A stretch of 5,911 nt of DNA from Campylobacterales bacterium (GTDB taxonomy: Bacteria; Campylobacterota; Campylobacteria; Campylobacterales; JALSKU01). Under the pieces are notes generated by a model, which was given only the letters and a program-made list of their open reading frames with translations, did no database searches and was not told the DNA's origin. The stretch covers positions 1 to 5,911 of the forward strand of contig JALVWW010000331.1 in NCBI GenBank assembly GCA_027023175.1, read 5' to 3'. Shown here piece by piece: positions 1 through 5,904 of the stretch. The position numbers were made by a program, and so were the translations under genes. How positions within the stretch are numbered: position 1 is the stretch's first letter; each line of letters starts with the position of its first letter.

Positions 1-7
1 TTTTCAT
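1..7 (-). CDS. Possible start of a further minus-strand gene, cut by the window edge
   Basis: On the minus strand an ATG at 7-5, followed by AAA, is preceded by GGGAG (13-17) with a 5-nt spacer. This is the same kind of initiation signal as used by gcvH and lipA. Only two codons are visible, so the product cannot be named. If real, the gene would start 132 nt after the lipA stop and be separated from it by the inverted repeat, so it may be a separate transcription unit. Confidence 0.35.
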
Positions 8-31
8 CTCTTCTCCCAAAATTTTCTAAGA

Positions 32-58
32 ATAATATCCAAGATATTGTAAAAACAA
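32..58 (-). promoter_or_regulatory. Possible sigma-70-type promoter for a gene beyond the left edge
   Basis: Reading the minus strand, TATTAT (32-37) could serve as a -10 box, with TTGTTT (53-58) upstream at a short 15-nt spacing. It lies between the inverted repeat and a candidate start codon at 5-7. Such AT-rich matches arise easily by chance in this base composition, so this is only a suggestion. Confidence 0.22.
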
Positions 59-69
59 GATAAGTCCAA

Positions 70-134
70 CCCAAATTTTGCAAAAGACTTCATTACATTA
101 GCACTCATCATTGAAGTCTATTGCAAAATTTGGG
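70..134. repeat. 65-bp near-perfect inverted repeat just downstream of lipA
   Basis: Arms 70-92 and 112-134 are reverse complements at 22 of 23 positions; the single mismatch is A84 against A120. The loop is 19 nt (93-111). The plus-strand arm begins cccaaattttgcaa. The arms are AT-rich (8 G/C in 23). The structure starts 5 nt after the lipA stop, where an operon terminator is expected. It lacks the directly attached U-run of an intrinsic terminator: on the minus strand the nearest T5 (51-55) begins 14 nt beyond the stem, and on the plus strand no T-run follows. It may end or stabilise the operon transcript, or be a small palindromic mobile element; the sequence alone does not decide. Confidence 0.85.
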
Positions 135-139
135 ATAAC

Positions 140-985
140 CTATACTTGCAGATACTCATGTGCCATATATGAACTCCTAGTATAAGGGGAACTCATCACA
201 TATCTAAAACCAAGCTTTAAAGCTATCTCTTTATACTTATCAAACTGTTTAGGATGAACATACTCCAGCACCGGTGTATGCTTTTTTGAAGGAGCTAAAT
301 ATTGACCGATACTTAAAAAATCGCACTCTACATCTCTTAAATCCTTTAAAGTCTCTACTACCTCATCCTCACTCTCTCCAAGCCCAAGCATGATAGCACT
401 TTTTGTATTTACTTCTGGATTGGACTCTTTTATCATTTTTAAAACTCTAAGAGATCTTTGGTAGTTTGAGCCGCCTCTTACATCATATCTTCTCGGTACT
501 GTTTCTATATTGTGTCCTACTATCTCGGCTCCACAGTTTGCTACTTTGTTTATGGCGCTTTTATCTTCATTCATATCAGGTATAAGCAACTCTATCTTGA
601 TGTCCGGTTTCATATCTCTTAAAGCCTTGACACATTTTACAAAATGTTCCGCTCCACCGTCATCCAAATCATCTCTGGTCACACTTGTTATGACTACATT
701 TTGTAGTCCCATTCTTTTTGAGGCTTCCACAACTCTTTGTATCTCATCTTCATCTACACTTTTAGGCTTACCCCTTGCAACATCACAAAATGTACAGGCT
801 CTTGTGCAGATGGTTCCAAGTATCAAAAAAGTTGCCTGTTTTTTACTAAAACATTCAGATATATTCGGACAACTCGCCTCTTGGCAGATGGTAGCTATGC
901 CAATATCTTTCAAAAGTTCATCAGTCTCTCTTTTTGCTGTAAATGAAACCTTTTTTCTAAGCCATTCAGGCTTCCTTTGTGCCAT
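140..985 (-). CDS. lipA: Lipoyl synthase (radical SAM)
   Basis: LipA inserts two sulfur atoms at C6 and C8 of a protein-bound octanoyl chain, here expected to be octanoyl-GcvH, using S-adenosylmethionine and two [4Fe-4S] clusters. The protein is 281 aa, at the short end of the family range of about 280-320. The N-terminal CX4CX5C motif for the auxiliary cluster, which is the sacrificed sulfur source, is Cys34, Cys39 and Cys45. The radical-SAM CX3CX2C motif is Cys60, Cys64 and Cys67. RSSY (270-273) near the C-terminus supplies the serine ligand of the auxiliary cluster. Other LipA signatures are TSVTRDDLDDGGAEHF (100-115), GHNIETVPR (157-165), KSAIMLGLGE (195-204) and GQYLAPSKKHTPV (227-239). 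The ATG at 985 has a strong AGGAG 5 nt upstream and is 20 nt inside the preceding gene. The TAG stop is followed 5 nt later by a long inverted repeat. All cluster ligands are present, so the enzyme should be functional. Confidence 0.97.
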   Translation of the reverse strand: MAQRKPEWLRKKVSFTAKRETDELLKDIGIATICQEASCPNISECFSKKQATFLILGTICTRACTFCDVARGKPKSVDEDEIQRVVEASKRMGLQNVVITSVTRDDLDDGGAEHFVKCVKALRDMKPDIKIELLIPDMNEDKSAINKVANCGAEIVGHNIETVPRRYDVRGGSNYQRSLRVLKMIKESNPEVNTKSAIMLGLGESEDEVVETLKDLRDVECDFLSIGQYLAPSKKHTPVLEYVHPKQFDKYKEIALKLGFRYVMSSPYTRSSYMAHEYLQV

Positions 986-1616
986 AAACTCTCCTAAAAC
1001 TTTTTATAAGACCATCTATCACATCATCTTCATTTAGAAATATTCCCACATCCTCCAAAGAGTATCCCCCTTTTGGATGAGAGATGGTTTTAAAAGGAAT
1101 TGAACCGTGTTGAAGTATAGTATGCCTTGATCTTTTTTGTGCGTTACCGCCCATCTTTTTACCTTTGATGATAATATCATAAGGCTCAAAACCCACTTGA
1201 CAAAACGAACTCTTGTAAAGCTCTATATCTTTTATATCTTTTGCAAAGCTCGGCTCAAGCCCCAGACTTTTATAAAAATCGAGTATAAACTTGCACAACT
1301 CTTCATAACTTCTTTTTACACTAGCATTTTTTACAGAGTTTACGGGTGTAACTATGCAGTAGGATATATCATGCCCATGAAGGAGTATCCCCCCGCCTGT
1401 TATCCTTTTTGCCGAGCTTTTACCATACTCAAAGTCAAGCTCCTCTTCTTTTTGAGAAGCACCGTAAGTAAAAGACTCTTCCCAGTTATAAATCCTTAAA
1501 ATCGGCTTATCGCCATCTTTAAAACTGTAAAAAAGCTCCTTGTCTATGTCCATATTGGCTTTGGCACTTAAATGCTCTTTATCTATGATAAGCTTGAACT
1601 CATCTACTTGAAACAT
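966..1616 (-). CDS. Lipoate-protein ligase family protein, probable LipM-like octanoyltransferase
   Basis: This is a single-domain protein of the biotin/lipoyl ligase fold (BPL/LplA/LipB family), 216 aa. It most likely transfers octanoyl from acyl carrier protein to GcvH Lys58, giving LipA its substrate. The family N-terminal helix motif ANMDIDKEL is at 20-28. The acyl-pocket motif KRITGGGILLHGHDISY is at 70-86. The segment GKKMGGNAQKR (152-162), followed by ILQHGSIP (167-174), matches the LipM/LplA core. A cysteine at 139 lies just before it, close to where LipM enzymes carry their catalytic cysteine; Lys154 matches the conserved lysine. The accessory C-terminal domain of full-length LplA is absent. 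A true ATP-dependent lipoate ligase, perhaps needing a partner protein, cannot be excluded. The ATG at 1616 is the first in-frame start after an upstream TGA and has only a weak ribosome binding site, so coupling to gcvPB (13-nt overlap) is likely. The 3' end overlaps lipA by 20 nt. Confidence 0.88.
   Translation of the reverse strand: MFQVDEFKLIIDKEHLSAKANMDIDKELFYSFKDGDKPILRIYNWEESFTYGASQKEEELDFEYGKSSAKRITGGGILLHGHDISYCIVTPVNSVKNASVKRSYEELCKFILDFYKSLGLEPSFAKDIKDIELYKSSFCQVGFEPYDIIIKGKKMGGNAQKRSRHTILQHGSIPFKTISHPKGGYSLEDVGIFLNEDDVIDGLIKSFRRVYGTKEA
991..995 (-). promoter_or_regulatory. Ribosome binding site of lipA, inside the ligase gene
   Basis: AGGAG on the minus strand lies 5 nt before the lipA ATG at 985, within the last codons of the preceding gene. 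It is the strongest initiation signal in the overlapping part of the operon and fixes the lipA start despite the 20-nt overlap. Confidence 0.75.
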
Positions 1617-3046
1617 ATATCGAGTTCTCTTGCGGCTTTTGTCTCATCCGGTCTTGAAACAGGTGTGCTTTTCGGTAATTTGGCAAAACTTTTTGGATCA
1701 GACTTTGCCAAATCTACGGCATCTATCATCTTTTTACAAAAAAAGTCGATACTCTCTTTACTCTCTGTTTCAGTCGGCTCTATCATCATAGCCTCTTTTA
1801 CAATAAGCGGAAAGTATATGGTAGGTGCGTGAAGTCCAAAATCAAGCAGATATTTAGCAATATCAAGTGCTCTTACCCCATGCTCTTTTGCCAAAGTTTT
1901 GGCACTTAGTACACACTCATGCATGCAAGGCTTATCATAAGGCAGATCGTAAAACTCTTTTAATTTTACTCTTATATAGTTTGCGTTAAGTACCGCTTTT
2001 TTGCTTACATTTTTAAGCCCCTCTTTTCCAAGTATCAATATATAAGCCAATGCTCGTAAAGTTACCATATAGTTTCCAAAAAACGGCGAAATTCTACCGA
2101 TGGAGAGCTCATTTGGTTTTGCTATTTTGTAGCCTTTTTCATCTTTTGTAACTTGAAGGTTTGGTAAAAAGGGTTTTAAAAACTCTTTTACTCCCACTGG
2201 TCCACTTCCGGGACCTCCGCCTCCATGAGGAGTGGCAAAAGTTTTATGAAGATTTAAATGTGTTACATCAAACCCCAAATCCCCTGGTCTTACTACCCCT
2301 AAAATTGCATTTAAATTTGCTCCGTCATAGTACATTAGTGCATCATGTGAGTGAGCAATATCACAAACTTCTTTTATATAGGGGTTGAAGATACCAAGAG
2401 TATTTGGCACTGTCAGCATCACAGCAGCCACCTCATCATTCATAGCTTTTTTAAACTCTTGCAAATTCATCACACCCTCTTCGTCGCTTTTTATGGTGAT
2501 AACTTCATACCCTACCATAGAAGCGGTTGCCGGATTGGTGCCGTGTGAAGAGTCCGGAACTATGACATATCTTTTTTTGTTACCTTTGTTTTGATGATAA
2601 GCATGTATAAGCATGATACCCGTCATTTCACCGTGAGCTCCGGCTTGAGGCATCAGAGTAAATGCATCCATTCCGGTTATTTCGCAAAGTAAATTTTTGC
2701 TTATGTCAACAATTTCTAGCAACCCCTGTATATCTTTAGTAAATTCATCATTTAACATACTCCAAGGATGTGCATTTAAAAACTGCTCCAATGAGGCTAC
2801 TTTCTCTTCTATTTTTGGATTGTATTTCATAGTACATGAGCCTAAAGGATAAAAGTTTTTATCTATAGAAAAGTTTTTTGAAGATAGCCTGGTAAAATGT
2901 CTTACTACATCAAGCTCACTAAGTTCAGGCAGTTTTGCATCCTCGCTTCTTTGTAAATTTTTTGGAAGATTTGGAGTACTTTTTACTCTGGATTTTGGAA
3001 GCTTTACTCCGTGTCTTCCTTTTTTCGATGCTTCAAATATATTCAT
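1604..3046 (-). CDS. gcvPB: Glycine dehydrogenase (decarboxylating) subunit 2, P-protein beta half
   Basis: This is the C-terminal, PLP-carrying half of the split P-protein, partner of GcvPA in the cytoplasmic glycine decarboxylase. The protein is 480 aa, the normal length for subunit 2. The PLP Schiff-base lysine is Lys268 in THLNLHKTFATPHGGGGPG (262-280). Other family signatures are FYPLGSCTMKYNPK (65-78), PQAGAHGE (133-140), SSHGTNPATA (166-175), YYDGANLNA (239-247), NYMVTLRALAYI (325-336), HAPTIYFPL (406-414) and MIEPTETESKE (421-431). The start ATG lies inside the end of gcvPA (4-nt overlap), with AAAGGA (3053-3058) 6 nt upstream, so translation is probably coupled to gcvPA. The 3' end overlaps the ligase-family gene by 13 nt. 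The split form, rather than one protein of about 950 aa, is common in Gram-positives, archaea and several deep-branching bacterial groups. No missing motifs were seen. Confidence 0.97.
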   Translation of the reverse strand: MNIFEASKKGRHGVKLPKSRVKSTPNLPKNLQRSEDAKLPELSELDVVRHFTRLSSKNFSIDKNFYPLGSCTMKYNPKIEEKVASLEQFLNAHPWSMLNDEFTKDIQGLLEIVDISKNLLCEITGMDAFTLMPQAGAHGEMTGIMLIHAYHQNKGNKKRYVIVPDSSHGTNPATASMVGYEVITIKSDEEGVMNLQEFKKAMNDEVAAVMLTVPNTLGIFNPYIKEVCDIAHSHDALMYYDGANLNAILGVVRPGDLGFDVTHLNLHKTFATPHGGGGPGSGPVGVKEFLKPFLPNLQVTKDEKGYKIAKPNELSIGRISPFFGNYMVTLRALAYILILGKEGLKNVSKKAVLNANYIRVKLKEFYDLPYDKPCMHECVLSAKTLAKEHGVRALDIAKYLLDFGLHAPTIYFPLIVKEAMMIEPTETESKESIDFFCKKMIDAVDLAKSDPKSFAKLPKSTPVSRPDETKAARELDICFK

Positions 3047-4374
3047 AGCAAATCCTTTAAAACAGATACATACTCATCAAGCTGCTCTTTTGTCCTTTTT
3101 TCGGTAACTGCTACAAGTAAAGAGTTTTCAAAACCTTTATATAGTTTTGAGAGGTCTATACCTGCATATATGCCTCTTTGTCTAAATCCGTTTAATATTT
3201 CGCTTGAGCTTTTTGGAAGTTTGATAACAAATTCATTGAATGTATAGGCATTGTTTAAGATTTGTACTCCATTTATAGCTGAAAGCTTTTCTTTTAGATA
3301 GTTTGCATTTTGTAGATTTTGCTCTGCCATATCTTTAAAGCCCTCTTTACCGATAGAGCTTAAAAATATAGTAGCTCTTAGAGCCATCAGGTTTTGGTTG
3401 GAGCAAATGTTGGAAGTTGCTTTTTCTCTTCTTATATGCTGCTCTCTTGCTTGAAGAGTTAAAACATAAGCTGTTTTTCCGTTTATGTCTATAGTTTTTC
3501 CTGCAATTCTTCCCGGAATTTGTCTCATAAACTCTTTTTTGGTAGCCATTATCCCAAAAGAGGGACCGCCAAATCCAAGATAATTGCCAAGACTTTGACC
3601 ATCAGCACATGTTATATCTACACCCATTTCACCCGGAGTTTTCAAGATACCAAGACTTATCGGATAAAATAGCCCTATCGCCAAAGCCTTTTTCTCATGC
3701 AAAGCTGAAATAATTTCATCATACTCTTCTATGGAGCCGAAAAAGTTTGGATTTTGAAATATATAAGATGCTATGCTTTCATCAATATGCTCCAAAATAT
3801 CATCTTTATCTATCTCTATCCCCTCTTTCCCAACTTCCACTACTTCAAATCCTCTAGTTTTTAGGTAAGTTTTTACTATATCTTTATAGATAGGATTGAC
3901 TCTATAATCAAGCAAAACTTTATCTCTTCTTCTTGCTCTTATGGACATCAAAGCTGCTTCAGCCAATGCCGTACCTCCGTCATACATGGAAGCATTTGTA
4001 ACATCCATTTCAAAAAGCCTGCAAATGAGCGACTGATACTCATAAAGAGCCTGTAAAGTACCTTGAGATGCTTCGGCCTGATATGGGGTATATGCTGTAT
4101 AAAATTCAGATCTCATGGATAGTGCGTCAACTACCGAGGGAATAATATGCTCATAATACCCTCCTCCCATAAAAAGCACTTTGTCATTTTTATTTTTTTT
4201 AGCAATTTTCTTTAGTGTTTCATAAGCTTCAAACTCACTCATACCCTCAGGCAAGTCAAAACTTTTTGCTCTTAACTCTTTTGGTATGGTATCAAAAAGT
4301 TCACTCTCATCTTTAAGAGCGATAGTATCAAGCATAGAGCTTACATCTTCTTTAGTATGCGGTGTATATGGCAT
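3043..4374 (-). CDS. gcvPA: Glycine dehydrogenase (decarboxylating) subunit 1, P-protein alpha half
   Basis: This is the N-terminal half of a split P-protein. With GcvPB it forms the PLP-dependent enzyme that decarboxylates glycine and moves the aminomethyl group to the lipoyl arm of GcvH. The protein is 443 aa, normal for stand-alone subunit 1 (about 440-450). Family motifs are the MGGGYYEH region (69-76), TPYQAEASQGTLQALYEYQ (96-114), MYDGGTALAEA (130-140), QNPNFFG (207-213), GGPSFG (269-274), IPGRIAGKT (286-294) and REQHIRREKATSNICSNQ (310-327). The PLP-binding lysine is not expected in this half; it is in GcvPB. The ATG at 4374 follows AAGGA (4380-4384) with a 5-nt spacer. The TGA stop overlaps the gcvPB start by 4 nt (ATGA), the usual arrangement for co-translated partner subunits. 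An A8 run on the coding strand (plus-strand 4193-4200) encodes part of a lysine/asparagine stretch (residues 59-65). The frame is intact. Confidence 0.97.
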   Translation of the reverse strand: MPYTPHTKEDVSSMLDTIALKDESELFDTIPKELRAKSFDLPEGMSEFEAYETLKKIAKKNKNDKVLFMGGGYYEHIIPSVVDALSMRSEFYTAYTPYQAEASQGTLQALYEYQSLICRLFEMDVTNASMYDGGTALAEAALMSIRARRRDKVLLDYRVNPIYKDIVKTYLKTRGFEVVEVGKEGIEIDKDDILEHIDESIASYIFQNPNFFGSIEEYDEIISALHEKKALAIGLFYPISLGILKTPGEMGVDITCADGQSLGNYLGFGGPSFGIMATKKEFMRQIPGRIAGKTIDINGKTAYVLTLQAREQHIRREKATSNICSNQNLMALRATIFLSSIGKEGFKDMAEQNLQNANYLKEKLSAINGVQILNNAYTFNEFVIKLPKSSSEILNGFRQRGIYAGIDLSKLYKGFENSLLVAVTEKRTKEQLDEYVSVLKDLL

Positions 4375-4389
4375 AGATATCCTTTGTTT

Positions 4390-4428
4390 CGTGATTCGTG
4401 ATTCGTAACTCGTGATTAGTAATTAGTG
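4390..4428. repeat. Degenerate 7-bp tandem repeat between gcvH and gcvPA
   Basis: Five consecutive 7-bp units run from 4390 to 4424, followed by a 4-nt partial unit up to the gcvH stop codon. On the plus strand the unit is (c/a)gt(g/a)a(t/c)t. Units 1, 2 and 4 are identical cgtgatt; units 3 and 5 each differ at two positions. The array takes up about 39 of the 54 nt between the two genes and ends just before the gcvPA ribosome binding site. I see no hairpin or U-run that would make it a terminator. Function, if any, is unknown. Confidence 0.8.
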
Positions 4429-4794
4429 CTACTCTTTTATCATTTCAAAATACTCTTTTTCACTCATTAAGCTATCAAGTTCACTTTTATCACTTAGTTT
4501 TATTCTGTATATCCAACCCTCACCCAACGGGTCGGTATTGACGATTTCCGGCTCACTCTCTAGGGTTTCATTTACTTCTACAACTTCCCCGCTGACAGGT
4601 GAGTAGATATCACTTGCGGCTTTTACAGACTCTACAAATCCTACTGCATCACCTGCTTTGAGTGTATCTCCTACATTTGGTCCTTCTATATAAGTTATAT
4701 CTCCAAGCTCCTCTACAGCATGTTCGGAAATCCCAACATTACCTATATCACCTTTAACTTTTACCCATTCATGATCTTTTGAATATTTTATCAT
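4429..4794 (-). CDS. gcvH: Glycine cleavage system H-protein (lipoyl carrier)
   Basis: H-protein is the mobile carrier of the glycine cleavage system. Its lipoyl-lysine swings between P-, T- and L-proteins. The protein is 121 aa, slightly under the usual 125-130, and is essentially all one lipoyl/biotinyl-type domain. The N-terminal KYSKDHEWV (3-11) is typical of the family. The lipoylation site is ESVKAASDIYSPVSGEV (55-71), with Lys58 as the modified residue. NTDPLGEGW (86-94) is also characteristic. A strong ribosome binding site, AGGAG (4801-4805), sits 6 nt before the ATG. Lys58 is the expected substrate of the ligase-family gene and lipA further down the same operon. The stop codon (TAG, 4429-4431) abuts a heptamer tandem repeat that fills most of the gap to gcvPA. 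H-like paralogues exist in other sulfur-metabolism loci, but the surrounding gcv genes make this the true GcvH. Confidence 0.97.
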   Translation of the reverse strand: MIKYSKDHEWVKVKGDIGNVGISEHAVEELGDITYIEGPNVGDTLKAGDAVGFVESVKAASDIYSPVSGEVVEVNETLESEPEIVNTDPLGEGWIYRIKLSDKSELDSLMSEKEYFEMIKE

Positions 4795-4815
4795 TTCTAT
4801 CTCCTTTTTTTGTGA

Positions 4816-5892
4816 TTAGTTATCTCTTTTGAGAAACGGTAGAGTATCTTTTTGTACTTTGAGACTTCCTCTTTCGTTTCTTGTTTCAAACTCTTTGTTT
4901 TCATCATATTTGTCAAGCTCAAACATTCCCAAAGCGATACCGTAACCCAAAGAGGGTGAGTATGCCCCACTGGTTACTTCGCCTATAAGATTGTCATCTT
5001 GGTATATTTTATCTCCATGTTTTGGAGCTCGTCTATTTAAACTTCTAAAAGGCAGGATCAATCTTTTTACACCCTCCTCTTTTTGTTTTAAAAGAGCCTC
5101 TTTGCCTACAAAATCCGTATCAAATTTGACAAACATTGAGAGGTTGGCTTCAAGTGGAGTTATGTCTTCGTTTAGCTCGTTTCCGTAAAGGCTGTAGCCC
5201 ATCTCAAGTCTTAAAAGATCTCTAGCACCTAGACCTGCCGGAGTTGCACCCTTTGCCATAAGTTTTTTCCAAACATCTTTGGCTTTGTCATTACTCATAT
5301 AAAGCTCATATCCAAGCTCACCTGTATATCCGGTTCTACTAACTAAACACTCAAAGTCATCAAATCTACTCTGCTCAAATGAAAAGTACTTCAACTTATC
5401 CAAATCAACCTCTACAAACTCTCTAAGCATCTCTTTGGACTTTGGTCCCTGTATATCTATCTTTGAGATTTCTTTGGATCTGTTTACAAATTCACCCGAA
5501 TTTAGACGGTTTTTGATAGTGTTAAAGTCTATATCAGTTCTAGCAGCATTTACTACAAACATAAGCTCATCTTCACCAAGCTTATAGATGATAAGATCAT
5601 CAATGATACCGCCTCTTTCATTTAGCAAAAACCCATACTTGCACTTTCCTACAGGAAGCTTCACAAGATCATGCGTGACACTTTCATTGACTCCGCTGTT
5701 TTTGATATCACCTTTAAAGAAAAACTCCCCCATATGTGATATATCAAAAAGTGCGGCAGAATTTCTACAGGCATCATGCTCCTTGATGATACTCTCATAC
5801 TGCACAGGCATCTCCCACCCGCAAAAACTAACATTTCTCGCATTAAGCTCTTTATGCAAATCATAAAGAGAAGTTCTAAAAAGCTCACTCAT
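4816..5892 (-). CDS. gcvT: Aminomethyltransferase, glycine cleavage system T-protein
   Basis: This is T-protein, which takes the aminomethyl group from the lipoyl arm of GcvH, releases ammonia and forms 5,10-methylene-tetrahydrofolate in the cytoplasm. The protein is 358 aa, close to the usual length of about 360. The folate-binding GcvT domain covers most of the protein, with the C-terminal barrel from about residue 275. Visible family motifs are GWEMPVQY (25-32), DISHMGE (50-56), GGIIDDL (94-100, carrying the conserved catalytic aspartate, Asp98 or Asp99), SRTGYTGELGYEL (185-197), GLGARDLLRLE (220-230) and GEVTSGAYSPSLG (304-316). The ATG at 5892 is preceded by AAGGA (5900-5904) with a 7-nt spacer, and the N-terminus aligns with the family without a gap, so this start is well supported. 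It is the first gene of the operon visible here; the promoter lies outside the window. The stop is TAA, 21 nt before gcvH. Nothing suggests damage. Identification is secure. Confidence 0.97.
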   Translation of the reverse strand: MSELFRTSLYDLHKELNARNVSFCGWEMPVQYESIIKEHDACRNSAALFDISHMGEFFFKGDIKNSGVNESVTHDLVKLPVGKCKYGFLLNERGGIIDDLIIYKLGEDELMFVVNAARTDIDFNTIKNRLNSGEFVNRSKEISKIDIQGPKSKEMLREFVEVDLDKLKYFSFEQSRFDDFECLVSRTGYTGELGYELYMSNDKAKDVWKKLMAKGATPAGLGARDLLRLEMGYSLYGNELNEDITPLEANLSMFVKFDTDFVGKEALLKQKEEGVKRLILPFRSLNRRAPKHGDKIYQDDNLIGEVTSGAYSPSLGYGIALGMFELDKYDENKEFETRNERGSLKVQKDTLPFLKRDN

Positions 5893-5899
5893 ACAGATA

Positions 5900-5904
5900 T
5901 CCTT
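5900..5904 (-). promoter_or_regulatory. Ribosome binding site of gcvT
   Basis: On the minus strand AAGGA lies 7 nt before the gcvT ATG. The same AAGGATATCT string stands before gcvPA, which points to a shared translation-initiation style in this genome. Only 7 nt of the region further upstream are in the window, so no promoter or riboswitch can be judged. Confidence 0.75.

Noticed and set aside
14..30. Possible third copy of the inverted-repeat arm (cccaaaattttctaag)
   Set aside because: Similarity to the arm at 70-86 needs gaps plus a mismatch and rests mostly on A and T runs, so it is not convincing as a repeat copy.
32..50. Small hairpin around aatatc-caa-gatatt as an intrinsic terminator
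   Set aside because: The core stem is only six AT-rich pairs. On the minus strand the T5 run precedes it rather than follows it, and no T-run follows it on the plus strand.
510..1037. Plus-strand open frame of 175 codons opposite lipA and the ligase gene
   Set aside because: It lies wholly antisense to two well-supported genes with intact family motifs. Its translation resembles no family I know, and it is the expected by-product of the minus-strand codon pattern.
1137..1499. Plus-strand open frame of 120 codons opposite the ligase gene
   Set aside because: Antisense shadow of a gene with clear ligase-family motifs; no recognisable domain of its own.
5588..5866. Plus-strand open frame of 92 codons opposite gcvT
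   Set aside because: Antisense to the conserved N-terminal half of gcvT; no domain recognisable.
5661..5888. Second minus-strand open frame of 75 codons in another frame of gcvT
   Set aside because: It overlaps the start of gcvT out of frame, and the gcvT frame carries all the conserved motifs.
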